Shown one piece after another: positions 17,146-26,126 of a DNA stretch of 64,000 bases. The position numbers and the translations under genes are program-made. Location: assembly GCF_014873535.1 (NCBI RefSeq), contig NZ_JADBEF010000001.1:7254001-7318000 (forward strand). The letters run 5' to 3'. The DNA comes from Nonomuraea africana (GTDB taxonomy: Bacteria; Actinomycetota; Actinomycetes; Streptosporangiales; Streptosporangiaceae). Position 1 is the stretch's first letter; every line of letters begins with the position of its first letter. The notes beneath the pieces were generated by a model that saw only the letters and a list, made by a program, of their open reading frames with translations, made no database searches and was not told the DNA's origin.

Positions 17146-17231
17146 GTCCGGGTGGCGGAATAGGCAGACGCGCTAGCTTGAGGTGCTAGTGCCCTTTGCG
17201 GGGCATGGGGGTTCAAGTCCCCCCTCGGACA
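17146..17231 (+). tRNA. tRNA-Leu (anticodon GAG)
   Basis: A class II tRNA: acceptor GTCCGGG pairing with CTCGGAC, anticodon arm CTAGC-TTGAGGT-GCTAG giving GAG, a long variable arm (GTGCCCTTTGCGGGGCAT) and T arm GGGGG-TTCAAGT-CCCCC. CCA is not encoded. The region right after the 3' end is a hairpin and a decayed recombinase, consistent with use as an integration site. Confidence 0.95.
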
Positions 17232-17500
17232 CAGACCCGTACCTCATATGGTCCTGGTTGCTGGAGACAGCGACCAGGACTTTGTGTTGTGAGGAGTGGT
17301 AGACCAGCTCCAGGCCGAGGTTGCCTGTAGATCTTTGCCTTGCGGGTTGGGTCGGCTCTCCCCAGAACCTCAACGAGACTCCCAAGTTCGCGCAGGGATG
17401 CGGCCAGGTGATCGCGGTCGAAGGGATCGGGACTGAGCAACGGGGAGACGCCTGAGCCTGTGTTCCAGCTCAGTCTTTCGGCCTTGTTCCTCGGCCATCC
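17225..17500 (-). pseudogene. 3' remnant of a serine recombinase (frameshifted)
   Basis: On the minus strand one frame reads LVEVLGRADPTRKAKIYRQ, and after a frameshift near 17330 a second frame continues NLGLELVYHSSQHKVLVAV and ends inside the tRNA-Leu 3' end. The joined string matches the typical C terminus of large serine recombinases (ADPxxKAEIYRQLGLxLTYHPxxxxVxV). No resolvase catalytic domain is left upstream. It is the likely relic of an element that used this tRNA. Confidence 0.6.
17251..17290 (+). terminator. Terminator of tRNA-Leu
   Basis: GTCCTGGTTGCTG and CAGCGACCAGGAC form a 13-base stem with one mismatch around GAGA, followed by TTTGTGTT, 20 bases after the tRNA. It overlaps the recombinase remnant, so the hairpin may have been recruited from it. 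Confidence 0.7.
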
Positions 17501-17612
17501 GAAGCCGAGCAGACCAGGGTCGGCGGCAGACGGGATGAGGCACGCGCATGCGCAGGTGCGCCATGGGATACCGCGTTCCATCGAGCGTCAGCCGAGCGCT
17601 TAGGGTGGCGGC

Positions 17613-18104
17613 ATGGCGCAGATGACCTTGGTGGCCACAGCTCGATCCATGGCTGTGCCGGCTCTTCCTGAAGGGCTCGTGCTACGCGAACCCGAGCTCG
17701 CCGACGCCGAGGAGCTTGGCCGACTGTACTTCGAGTCCTACGCACCGGGGGTGGCGTGCGCCAGCCTTGCCGAGGCTATCGAGGAGATCCGCGCCGCCTT
17801 CAAGGGTGACTTCGGTGATCTCTGGACCGAGGCGAGCGCCGTGGTCGAGTCGCAGGGCGAACTTGTGACCGCGACTCTCGTCGTTCACCGGGCTCCGTGG
17901 CCGGATACGCCGGACTGCCCCTTCGTCACGGACCTGTTCACCGCCCCCAGGTGGCGACGCCAAGGCTTGGCTCGCACGCTATTGGCCCGCAGCCTCACGC
18001 GCGCGAGCATGATCGATCGACCCCGCCTTGCGCTTCGCGTCGAGAGCACCAACAAGCCAGCCGTCGCGCTGTATCAAGCCTTGGGCTTCCACGCCACTGA
18101 CTAA
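17613..18104 (+). CDS. GNAT-family N-acetyltransferase
   Basis: A 163-residue acyl-CoA-dependent acetyltransferase. An N-terminal extension of 22 residues precedes the GNAT fold (LVLREPELADAEELGRLYFE). The acetyl-CoA pyrophosphate loop is RWRRQGLARTLL, and the C-terminal VESTNKPAVALYQALGF is the classical motif B. The substrate is unknown. An ATG at 17613 and another at 17649 are both possible. It is a single gene in an accessory stretch. Confidence 0.8.
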   Translation: MAQMTLVATARSMAVPALPEGLVLREPELADAEELGRLYFESYAPGVACASLAEAIEEIRAAFKGDFGDLWTEASAVVESQGELVTATLVVHRAPWPDTPDCPFVTDLFTAPRWRRQGLARTLLARSLTRASMIDRPRLALRVESTNKPAVALYQALGFHATD

Positions 18105-18127
18105 CACGTCACCGCAGCTCGCAGCCC

Positions 18128-18436
18128 TTAGGCTCCGCTACGGCGAACCAGCTGCCGCACGAGGCGCGAGACCCCCCATGCCTGAAACCAGCCCGCGACC
18201 ATGAGGAACAAGGTCAGCGCGATCGGATTCGTCAGCTCTATCGGCAGCAGGTCCCACGCCTGCCAGATCAACCAGCCAAGGGGGAACGTGAGGTAGATGA
18301 GAGCCACTCCGGACAGCAGGATCGGATCCTGGACTGTCAGCAGGACCACGATCGAGTAGATACCCAGGGCCAGGACCAGGCCTGAGTATGCGAGAGCAAG
18401 GCACCCGACAGGACCGAGCTTGTGGGGCTTCGTCAT
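18128..18436 (-). CDS. Small integral membrane protein
   Basis: A 102-residue protein with three hydrophobic segments (LALAYSGLVLALGIYSIVVLL, ILLSGVALIYLTFPLGWLIW, IALTLFLMVAGWFQAW) and a basic C terminus RLVRQLVRRSG. The ATG at 18436 has GGAGTGAG directly upstream. It is convergent with the GNAT gene. No family recognised and no clear function. Confidence 0.6.
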   Translation of the reverse strand: MTKPHKLGPVGCLALAYSGLVLALGIYSIVVLLTVQDPILLSGVALIYLTFPLGWLIWQAWDLLPIELTNPIALTLFLMVAGWFQAWGVSRLVRQLVRRSGA

Positions 18437-18463
18437 TCTCACTCCAAGCGTTGACCTAGGCAA

Positions 18464-18719
18464 ACGCGCCGAGTGTACTCACGGGTAGCCTGTTCGGCTC
18501 TCTCGATCACCTAGTCCACGGTTTGTGGTGCTCGTCACCGTGGTGGCCCCCTCGGGCCGGGTGGTCAGCGAGGTGTTCCCCCAGGCCACGGAGCGAAATG
18601 GCCTCCTTGCACGATCTGGAGATCGTCGTCCGCCGCCGGTGAAAACCGAGTGACATCTCACATCCCTTGCCGCAAGGTTGGGCACGGTCGACGAGTTTTT
18701 GTCGGTGGTGCCCGTCAGT
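18464..18719. other. Intergenic region without a recognisable gene
   Basis: 256 bases between divergent genes. No regulator gene is visible although DHA2 exporters often have a divergent TetR or MarR gene. No strong promoter or palindrome was identified. Confidence 0.5.
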
Positions 18720-20261
18720 ATGTGCATGGCCATGACTGACCGTGAGACCGAAGGCTGGGACTCCAGCCACGACCCTGAGCCAACCAACCCAGATCGAGGT
18801 GCCGTGTCCAGCCCGCTGCTCGACTCACCCGCCAAATCCGCGGCGACCGCTCCAGGTCGCACCCCGCCCGTGATCCGGCTGCTGGTGCTCGCCACGTTCG
18901 TGGTCATTCTCAACGAGACGATCATGATCAACGCGATCCCGCGGCTGATGGGCGCGCTGCACATCACCGAGCAGACCGCGCAGTGGCTCTCGACCGCCTT
19001 CATGCTGACCATGGCCGCCGTCATCCCGATCAGCGGGTGGTTCCTGCAGCGGGTGTCCACCCGCCGCGCGTACGCCACCGCGATGAGTTTGTTCCTGCTC
19101 GGCACGGCGTTGGCCACCGTCGCGCCGTCGTTCGAGGTGCTGCTGGCCGCCCGCATCATCCAGGCGTCCGGGACGGCCGTGATGATGCCGCTGCTGATGA
19201 CCACGCTGATGCAGGTGGTGCCCGAGTCAGATCGGGGCCGGGTGATGGGCAACGTCACGCTGGCCATCTCGGTCGCGCCCGCAATGGGCCCGGCGGTCTC
19301 GGGGGTCATCCTCCAGTTCGGGGACTGGTGGCTGCTGTTCGCCGTGGTGCTCCCCATCGCCGCCGTGATCACGTGGCGCGGCCTGAAGCAGCTCGAGAAC
19401 ATCGGCGAGCCCCAGTTCAGCACCATCGACTGGTTCAGCGTGGTGACCGCCGCTGCCGGCTTCGGCGGCCTGGTCTACGGGCTCAGCCGGTTCCAGGGCG
19501 GTGATGTCCGCGTTGCCGCCGCAATCGTGGCGGCCGGCCTGGTCACCATCGCCGTCTTCGTCTTCCGCCAGCTGTCGTTGCAGAAGCGCGGTGTGCCGCT
19601 GATGGACCTGCGTACCCTGCGCCACCGCACCTACACGGTCGCGCTGATCCTGATGTCGGTGGCCTTCATGGCCATGCTCGGCTCGATGATCCTGCTGCCG
19701 CTGTACCTCCAGAACGTCCGCGAACTCAGCGCCCTGCAGACCGGGCTCCTCGTGATGCCGGGCGGCCTCGCGATGGGGCTGCTCGGTCCGACCGTCGGCC
19801 GCCTGTTCGACCGGTTCGGCGGCCGGGTTCTGGTCATCCCAGGCGCGATCGGGATCACGCTCTCGCTCGCCGGCTTCACCCAGGTCACGATGACCATGCC
19901 GTACTGGCAGCTCCTCGGCCTGCACGCGCTGATGATGGTGAGTCTGGCCGCGACCTTCACCCCGGTCTTCACTCTCGGGCTCGGAGCAGTTCCCCCGCAT
20001 CTCTACTCGCACGGCAGCTCGATCCTGAGCACGCTGCAGCAGGTCGCCGCCGCCTTCGGCACCGCGCTCGTGGTCACCGTGATGAGCGCGCGAGCCGACG
20101 CCCTGAAATCCGCGGGAGTCACCGAGGCACTCGCCAACCTCGACGGCATGCGGCTGGCCTTCATCATCGGCGCGGTGCTGTCCGTGGCTGTGGTCGTCAC
20201 CGCCCTGCTCTTGCCAGCCCGGGCGGACAACGCCGGCAAGCTCGAGGGAACCGGCCACTGA
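18720..20261 (+). CDS. DHA2-type MFS drug exporter
   Basis: A 513-residue protein with about 14 membrane segments, the EmrB/QacA layout for proton-driven drug export. The first segment has LATFVVILNETIMINAIPRLM (motif D1-like), followed by the GWFLQRVSTRRAYATAM loop (motif A) and APAMGPAVSGVI (motif C, typical of antiporters). About 50 hydrophilic residues precede segment 1. In-frame ATGs at 18720, 18726 and 18732 are all possible, none with a strong ribosome binding site. The substrate is unknown and no regulator is adjacent. Confidence 0.85.
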   Translation: MCMAMTDRETEGWDSSHDPEPTNPDRGAVSSPLLDSPAKSAATAPGRTPPVIRLLVLATFVVILNETIMINAIPRLMGALHITEQTAQWLSTAFMLTMAAVIPISGWFLQRVSTRRAYATAMSLFLLGTALATVAPSFEVLLAARIIQASGTAVMMPLLMTTLMQVVPESDRGRVMGNVTLAISVAPAMGPAVSGVILQFGDWWLLFAVVLPIAAVITWRGLKQLENIGEPQFSTIDWFSVVTAAAGFGGLVYGLSRFQGGDVRVAAAIVAAGLVTIAVFVFRQLSLQKRGVPLMDLRTLRHRTYTVALILMSVAFMAMLGSMILLPLYLQNVRELSALQTGLLVMPGGLAMGLLGPTVGRLFDRFGGRVLVIPGAIGITLSLAGFTQVTMTMPYWQLLGLHALMMVSLAATFTPVFTLGLGAVPPHLYSHGSSILSTLQQVAAAFGTALVVTVMSARADALKSAGVTEALANLDGMRLAFIIGAVLSVAVVVTALLLPARADNAGKLEGTGH

Positions 20262-20410
20262 AGTCGATCTCCCTTGCCGGACGGGCTCACCCTTCCTGGC
20301 GAGCATGCATCTCGCGGACGCGGTCGAGTACGCGAGCCGACCGTTGACGTACAGGGTTCGAACTGGACCGCGATGAACGGGATGTCCGCGACCGGCGGCG
20401 GTGGCACGGG

Positions 20411-20857
20411 GTGAGCCGCCGCCAGGCCCCAGTCACACGTCGACATACGGGGAAGAATCTCGTGCGGATCTTGGTGGGATGCTTAGCCGCCGTGGTGGTC
20501 GTTCCTTTGGCCGGGCTGCTCTTACTGTTTGTGCCGCCGATCTGGGAGGGCAATGGCCGGCTCGACGAGTTCCATGAGCGCGTGACTGCGTATCCGCTCC
20601 CACCGAAGGCTCAGGTCCGCGACAGCGACACATCAATCAGCAGGGCGCCAACCAATGGCGACTACTGCGAATATTCGGTCCGCCTGACGCTTCAGACCGA
20701 TCTGTCTCCGGCGGCTGTCCAGGGTTACTACGGCAAGGCCGCCATCGTTGGATTGTCCGGGCCAGCGCAAGTCTCGGTGCGGCCCGGCGACAGTGATTCT
20801 GTCGTCGTGGAGTTCTTTGACCTCGACGGCAACCCGTGGGACCTACGTTGCACCTAG
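20411..20857 (+). CDS. Hypothetical protein with one membrane segment
   Basis: A 148-residue protein. A basic N terminus precedes one strong hydrophobic helix (about 18-42, ILVGCLAAVVVVPLAGLLLL), then an extracytoplasmic domain of about 100 residues with DYCEYSVRLTLQTDLS and a final ...DLRC, so two cysteines could pair. No family recognised. GTG start. The following zinc-ribbon gene begins 48 bases on in the same direction. Confidence 0.55.
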   Translation: MSRRQAPVTRRHTGKNLVRILVGCLAAVVVVPLAGLLLLFVPPIWEGNGRLDEFHERVTAYPLPPKAQVRDSDTSISRAPTNGDYCEYSVRLTLQTDLSPAAVQGYYGKAAIVGLSGPAQVSVRPGDSDSVVVEFFDLDGNPWDLRCT

Positions 20858-20905
20858 GTATCACCAACCAGGATGTACGGTGCTACGGAGGAGGGCAGAC
20901 GCCAT

Positions 20906-21184
20906 ATGGCAGACGAGCAGATGACGACGATCGGCAGATGCTATGGATGCAAGCGCACCTTCAGTTTCATCCCTGGGAGCGTCACGACAGTCACGATCGA
21001 CCCCGAGACCGGTCTTCCTCCCGGCATGACGGTGTTGGGTACCACCCGCGAGCCGACACCCGAAGCGACGGCCAGATCGGTTAAGGAACCCATCTGCCCC
21101 GACTGCCTGAACAAGGCGAAACAATTCATGCATCCGCCCGCCCCTCAATTCGAAACCTGGCAGAGCAACCCTGGAACTGATTGA
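20906..21184 (+). CDS. Small zinc-ribbon-like hypothetical protein
   Basis: A 92-residue protein with CYGCKRTFSF near the N terminus and PICPDCLNKAKQF later, four cysteines in two CxxC knuckles that can bind one zinc ion. Similar small proteins occur in actinomycete mobile elements, from memory. The ATG at 20906 follows a GGAGGAGG stretch about 12 bases upstream; an earlier ATG at 20873 is weaker. Function unknown. Confidence 0.6.
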   Translation: MADEQMTTIGRCYGCKRTFSFIPGSVTTVTIDPETGLPPGMTVLGTTREPTPEATARSVKEPICPDCLNKAKQFMHPPAPQFETWQSNPGTD

Positions 21185-21383
21185 AGGGCAGAGCGCACCG
21201 ATAAATCGCCGATACCGCAAGAGCGGGCGCGACCACAAGGCGGCCAAGCCGGTCACACATGCAGGCGATCGCCCGAGCCAACCTCATGAACCAAGGGGGT
21301 CCGCGGGGGCAGACAAGACGATCAGGCAGGCGATGATGTCGGTCGGCGTTCGAAGCCCTGGCTGCGGGTCACAAGCGGCAGTG

Positions 21384-21917
21384 TCAGCCGATGCTTCCGG
21401 AGGCGAATGAGGTGATCTCGCCCGTTGTGGTGTCGGTGCTGCCGATGGCCGAGACTACGGCCACTATCGGCGCAAAGTCGTGCAGCACCTCTGTGGCCCG
21501 CACGACCTCTTCGCGCTTCAGCCCCACAGCAAGGGTGCAGTGTGGCACCCAATTGCCGGGGAGATAGCACGGCCAGTGCTTGATCGACTGATTCGCGAGA
21601 GCGGCGTGAACCCGGTTGTGGAAAGTCAGCAGCTCGTGGGTCACCGTCGCACCGAGAAAGAGCACACCTTCGGCACCGGGGAAAAGTCCCAGAGAGCTCA
21701 ACTTCAAGGTGGGCCTGCTTTCGGCCAAGACCGATCGCAAGTCGCCCAGGTCCGTGCCGGTGAGGGATTCGGCGACGGTCAGTGACACATGAGGACGGTG
21801 GCGACGGTGAGTCAGCGTCGCCAGACTAGGGAGCCCGTGATCGTCGAGGATCTCCCACAGCTGATGGACCGCCGCTTCAGCGTGATCATCCAGGAACATC
21901 TCGATCGCGTGCGCCAC
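21384..21917 (-). CDS. 2'-5' RNA ligase-like 2H phosphoesterase
   Basis: A 177-residue member of the 2H superfamily. The two catalytic H-x-[ST] motifs are RPHVSL (His43) and VPHCTL (His126), about 80 residues apart as in LigT/ThpR and cyclic phosphodiesterases. Such enzymes act on 2',3'-cyclic phosphate or 2'-5' linkages in RNA; the substrate here is not known. It is a single gene on the minus strand in an accessory stretch. Confidence 0.8.
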   Translation of the reverse strand: MAHAIEMFLDDHAEAAVHQLWEILDDHGLPSLATLTHRRHRPHVSLTVAESLTGTDLGDLRSVLAESRPTLKLSSLGLFPGAEGVLFLGATVTHELLTFHNRVHAALANQSIKHWPCYLPGNWVPHCTLAVGLKREEVVRATEVLHDFAPIVAVVSAIGSTDTTTGEITSFASGSIG

Positions 21918-22288
21918 TTGTTCACCTTGTCATGAGCGCCGTTCACCGGGCCAGGTCTGCCGGCCTCCCCGCTGTCGGCGCCGGTCAGGCTCCAGTGGTA
22001 CGGGGTCGGGGTAGTTCCCAAGCTGCGGCCCGAAGGCGAGGGAGGAGCAAGCCCTTGAACCGAGGGCCGCAGGAGGGAACTCGTCATCTGCTGGTTGCCA
22101 CGCATACCGGCTCACTGCTGGCCCAGTGCTCCCACCATGTCCGTCACCTCTCTTCGGCAGAGAGACGCCCGCCCAGACCCGTCTCCGGCCTGGTGTCATA
22201 CGGCGAGCGGGCCGCCCGTCGGCGGTTTCCTAACGGGCTCGTCGACAACCGCGTCCGACCCGCCCGCCGTGCCGGGTTCCGCTGGTCG
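21918..22288. other. Intergenic region without a recognisable gene
   Basis: 371 bases upstream of the 2H phosphoesterase and beyond the end of the PHP hydrolase gene. Frames crossing it have no coding character or known motif. It may be decayed sequence. Confidence 0.5.
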
Positions 22289-24310
22289 TCAGGTGAGCCT
22301 GGACCGGTAGATCGCCCTGGCTCGCTCGTACAGCGTCAGATGGGCCTCATACTGCTCCTCGGTGTCGAACCTGCCATCCACCTGAAGCAGCGACTGCAAG
22401 AGGTCCAGCCACCGAAGGCACCACTCCACATCGGCTCGCCTGGCCACGTGCCGGCCCGCCACATCCAGGTAGACCGGGCTGGTGTGCGCGTAGGCGCCAG
22501 ACGGATGACATGACCGCGGATGCGGCCCTCCGGTGGCGACCGCGACCACGTAGGTCGGCTCGCGGACCACCAGTTCGGTCATCAGCTCGCCTGGGGCGCC
22601 ATGGGCGATGATGCCCTCGTCGGTGCGAATCTCCAGTCTCTCCACCTCGGGCCCGATCGATCTGACCCTGATCTCGACGCTGTCGCCTGGAGCCAGCTGC
22701 GCGGTGTCGCCCGGGCCGTACCCACTGATCGTGAGATCCAGCCAAGGACCGGTAGTGGCGAACGTACGGCCCAGCCGGATCGCCTCGGCGAAGGACTCGG
22801 CGGTGAGGGCTTCGCCGACGTGGGCGTAGACCCGCTGCCAGCCGGGCGGGCTGGAGGCGGTCCCGCGGCGCGAGATCGACAGGACCGAATCGCTGCCGGC
22901 GGTGACCGCCAGCCGATTGCCCGCCCCGATCAGGCGCCGGTACACCACCGCCGTGGCCTGAATGGAGGAATGGTTGAGCACGTCGAGCGAGTCGACGAGA
23001 CCGAGCGCCGCGTCGGCGACGATCTCTCTGGCCGAGCAGTTGCGCCCGGCGGCCACGCCCCCGTCGGGCGGGTCGGTATCCGAAAGGTCCGTGTGGAAGG
23101 GGTGACCGTAGCCGGTGACCGCCCCCAGCGCCCGTAACTCCTCGAGCGCGAAGGCGTTGGGCTCCCGGTCGGCTGTTGCGGCGAACCCGGAGTGAAACCG
23201 TGCCGGCGGGGCGGCGAGCCCGAAGGCGGTGACGTGCCCGAGCAGGTCGTTGCGGTATTCCACCCCGAATCTGGCCAGGTGCCGCTCGTCCGACCAGGGC
23301 AGGTCCTGGCCCGCCCAATGGGCCAGCGCCTCACGATCGTAGACGCGATCTCCAGCGACGTTGCCTGCCACCAGGTTGAGGACGTGCAGGTCCTCACCGT
23401 GCTGGACGGCCGCGGCCAGCTCCGGCGCCGCCGGTTCGTCGCCCATCCAATTGAGGTGGACGTGGAGGTCGCCGCCGTACCAGCCGAGGGCGGCCGCGTC
23501 GTAGAGCCGTTCGGGAGTCAGCTCGATCAGCCGTTCCTCGCCGGGCGCGAGATGGAGCGAGATCTCGGCGGTGGCGTACTCCATGCCACGAGTCACGGAC
23601 ACGCTGATCGGCTCGGCCGGGACCTCGAGCGTCACGTCGTCGCCGTGGAAGTACGGCCTGCGGTGGTGGTCGAGCTTGCGTGGCACGCCCTCGGGGTACC
23701 AGCCTTGGCCGTTCGTTCCTGCCACGCTCCACCGGCAGGGCATCCCTGCGCGCAGCCGGATCCTGGCCCCTTCGACCCGCCTGGTGAGCGTGCCGAGGTC
23801 GACCGGGTGTCCGTCGACGACCACCTCGTCGGTGCTGTCGATCTCGACCAGCCTGGCTCCGTGCGGTTCCAGCTCGTACGGCACGCCGCCGACGACGACC
23901 CTGACGGGCTCTTCCCTGCTCGAGTCGAGCATCAGCGTGGTGCGCAGCGGCGTGTCGTCGAGCACGACCAGGGTCGTGGCCTCGACCATGGAGCCCCGCG
24001 GGGTGAGACGCAGGGCGGCCAGGTTGTCGAGCACGTCACCGGCCAACGCGTCACGCACGACCTGGTCGAGATCGAGATCGGCCATGTAGTGATCCAGATC
24101 GCGGCGCCCCGCACCGGGGACCGAGCCGGCAAGCCGGCGGAAGCAGGCCCCCCAGTAGTCATAGCCCTTCATCAGGTACGCGCTGGTCCGCACCTCACCG
24201 ACGTACGGGATGAGCTGCTCTCCCCAGCACACTCCGTGCCGATCGCGCAGGGCCCGGTACTCCCGCAGTGCACGGGCGACGGTCTCGGGCAGCAGCGGAT
24301 CCTCTGGCAC
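22289..24310 (-). CDS. PHP-type metallohydrolase, CehA/McbA family
   Basis: A 673-residue protein. Residues 1-270 form a conserved N-terminal region of unknown fold (WGEQLIPYVGEVRTSAYLMKG). The PHP domain starts at about 275 with YGGDLHVHLN (His283, His285), then GHPFHTDL, NHSSIQ and TAGSDS, which supply the metal-binding His/Asp set; a beta-rich domain ends the protein. CehA and McbA cleave carbamate or amide bonds, but this family is broad. GTG start at 24310 with GAGGAGGC six bases upstream. It is the third gene of an MFS-TPR-PHP operon, 10 bases after the TPR stop. Confidence 0.82.
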   Translation of the reverse strand: MPEDPLLPETVARALREYRALRDRHGVCWGEQLIPYVGEVRTSAYLMKGYDYWGACFRRLAGSVPGAGRRDLDHYMADLDLDQVVRDALAGDVLDNLAALRLTPRGSMVEATTLVVLDDTPLRTTLMLDSSREEPVRVVVGGVPYELEPHGARLVEIDSTDEVVVDGHPVDLGTLTRRVEGARIRLRAGMPCRWSVAGTNGQGWYPEGVPRKLDHHRRPYFHGDDVTLEVPAEPISVSVTRGMEYATAEISLHLAPGEERLIELTPERLYDAAALGWYGGDLHVHLNWMGDEPAAPELAAAVQHGEDLHVLNLVAGNVAGDRVYDREALAHWAGQDLPWSDERHLARFGVEYRNDLLGHVTAFGLAAPPARFHSGFAATADREPNAFALEELRALGAVTGYGHPFHTDLSDTDPPDGGVAAGRNCSAREIVADAALGLVDSLDVLNHSSIQATAVVYRRLIGAGNRLAVTAGSDSVLSISRRGTASSPPGWQRVYAHVGEALTAESFAEAIRLGRTFATTGPWLDLTISGYGPGDTAQLAPGDSVEIRVRSIGPEVERLEIRTDEGIIAHGAPGELMTELVVREPTYVVAVATGGPHPRSCHPSGAYAHTSPVYLDVAGRHVARRADVEWCLRWLDLLQSLLQVDGRFDTEEQYEAHLTLYERARAIYRSRLT

Positions 24311-24320
24311 AGCTGCCTCC

Positions 24321-26126
24321 TCAGATCGGCTCGAGTTCCTCGAGCGCCTTCCGCACGTCCGCGTCCTCGGGATCGAGTTCGGCGGCACGGGCCAGGTCGA
24401 ATCGGGCGGTCTCGGTCCTGCCGAGGTCGCGCAGGGCAACCGCCCTGTTGAAGAGGAAGGTCGGGTTCTCCTCCAGCTCGATGGCACGGCCCAGGTCGGC
24501 GACCGCGGCCTCGAGATCGCCGGTCTCGTATGCGAGCGCACCGCGGCTGGCAAGGGTCGCCGCGGAGCGCGGGTCGATCTCCAGGGCGGCCTCGAACGCC
24601 TTCCACGCCTCAGCCTGGCGGCCCGTGGCGGCCTCGGCCTGCCCCAGCGCCGACAGCAGGTACGCGTTACGTGGATCCAGTTCGAGACCTCGTACGGCAT
24701 CGGCCCTGGCCTTCTCATACTCCCCGAGCGCCGCCCAGATCCCGGACCGGTTGATGTAGGCGTCGACGAATTCGGGGTCGAGTTCGAGCACGTAGCCGAG
24801 GTCGGTCAGTGCTCCTTCGAGGTCGCCTGCCGCGAAGCGGATCTCTGCCCGGTTGTAGTACGGCTCGGGGAACGGCAGTCCGACCCGCATCGCCGTCTCG
24901 TAGTCGGCCACGGCCTCGTCCGTACGGCCCAGCCGGTTCAGGAGGTTGCCTCGCTCGATGTAGTAGTCGGGGTAGCCGGGATCGGCGGAGATCGCCGCGT
25001 CGAGGTCGGGTAGAGCCCCTTCGGGATCGCCCATCATCGTCAGGAGGCTCGCCCGGTTGGCCCTCAGCACCAGGCGGTGGATCGGATGCTCGCCCTCCCC
25101 GAGGTCCCGGTCAGCTAGCGCGATGGCTTCCTCGACGAGTTCGAGGGCGGTGTCGAGCCGGTCGCGACGGGTCTGGACCAGAGCGGCGCCGTTGAGGTCG
25201 AAGCTCAGATGGAAGGCCCGCTCACGCCGGTCGGGCAGCAGCGAGGTGATGGTGATCGCCTCGTTGATCCAAGCCATCGCCTCCTCCGGGTCCCTGCGGG
25301 CGGGCACGTGGTGGCGGACCAGCGACATCGCGGTGGCGTAGGCCGCTGTCGCGCGGGCCTTCGGCTCGACACCCCGCCGACGCGCCTCGTCGAACAGTGC
25401 TCGCGCCGCGTCTTCGCGATCAGTGGCCGAGTAGGCCAGCGCTGTGCCGTACGAGATCCGCCACCAGGTCTCCACCTCGGCGCCGGGGTCGAGCAGCGCC
25501 AGCGCGCGCTCTCCGAAGTCGGCCGTGGCGTGGTGGAAACCCTCCATGAGGCAGCGGCTCATCGCCCCCCACAGCGCCTTCACCGCGAGCTCCCTGTCGC
25601 TGCCTCGCTCCCGGTGAAACGTGATCTCCCCGAACTGCGGTCGGATCAGCCCGGACTCCTCCAGCTCGTCGGCCAGCCTGTCGTGCTCCTCGGGGGCAAG
25701 TGGCTCGTACGGGCTCGCGTCGCCCTTGACGATCTCAAGCAGACTTCCATCCAGGCGGCGCTCCACCACCTCGAGGAACTCCCTGTCGGCGGCGTCGGCC
25801 CGGTCGGCGTTCGTCACAGTCAAGGTCATCGGCCCGACCGCGGCGAGATGATCGCGGACGAACTCGGCCAGGCCGTTGGCGATGCGCAGGGTGTGGCGAG
25901 AGCCGGGGATCAATATCCGTTCGGACTTGGCGAGCTGGGCTGCGATGGACTGGCGACGGGCAGGGACGTGCAGATCGGGGGCGACGGCACGCAGCTCCAC
26001 GTCGTGCGCGGCGACCAGTTCGGGATGGCGCTCCATGGCGACGGGGACGAGGGCGTGCGCCAAGGTGGCGGCGACCGCGTACACGCCGTGTAGCCGCCCG
26101 TCGGCGTCGGCCGACAGCAGATTCAT
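24321..26126 (-). CDS. TPR protein with atypical N-terminal domain
   Basis: A 601-residue soluble protein. Residues 1-200 form an unrecognised domain (AAHDVELRAVAPDLHVPARRQS, TLTVTNADRADAADREFL), which looks like the remains of an ATPase-type signalling domain without a P-loop. From about 215 to the end run TPR units, including YNRAEIRFAAGDLEGALTD and RGALAYETGDLEAAVADLG. TPRs bind protein or peptide partners. The ATG at 26126 has AGGAGG nine bases upstream and overlaps the stop of the MFS gene (ATGA), so translation is coupled. Confidence 0.8.
   Translation of the reverse strand: MNLLSADADGRLHGVYAVAATLAHALVPVAMERHPELVAAHDVELRAVAPDLHVPARRQSIAAQLAKSERILIPGSRHTLRIANGLAEFVRDHLAAVGPMTLTVTNADRADAADREFLEVVERRLDGSLLEIVKGDASPYEPLAPEEHDRLADELEESGLIRPQFGEITFHRERGSDRELAVKALWGAMSRCLMEGFHHATADFGERALALLDPGAEVETWWRISYGTALAYSATDREDAARALFDEARRRGVEPKARATAAYATAMSLVRHHVPARRDPEEAMAWINEAITITSLLPDRRERAFHLSFDLNGAALVQTRRDRLDTALELVEEAIALADRDLGEGEHPIHRLVLRANRASLLTMMGDPEGALPDLDAAISADPGYPDYYIERGNLLNRLGRTDEAVADYETAMRVGLPFPEPYYNRAEIRFAAGDLEGALTDLGYVLELDPEFVDAYINRSGIWAALGEYEKARADAVRGLELDPRNAYLLSALGQAEAATGRQAEAWKAFEAALEIDPRSAATLASRGALAYETGDLEAAVADLGRAIELEENPTFLFNRAVALRDLGRTETARFDLARAAELDPEDADVRKALEELEPI

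Noticed and set aside
17173..17385. Minus-strand frame ending SEGGLEPPCPAKG
   Set aside because: The end is a translation of the tRNA-Leu gene; the informative part is treated as the recombinase remnant.
20873..21184. Longer start for the zinc-ribbon protein
   Set aside because: The GGAGGAGG stretch lies between this ATG and the one at 20906, favouring the later start.
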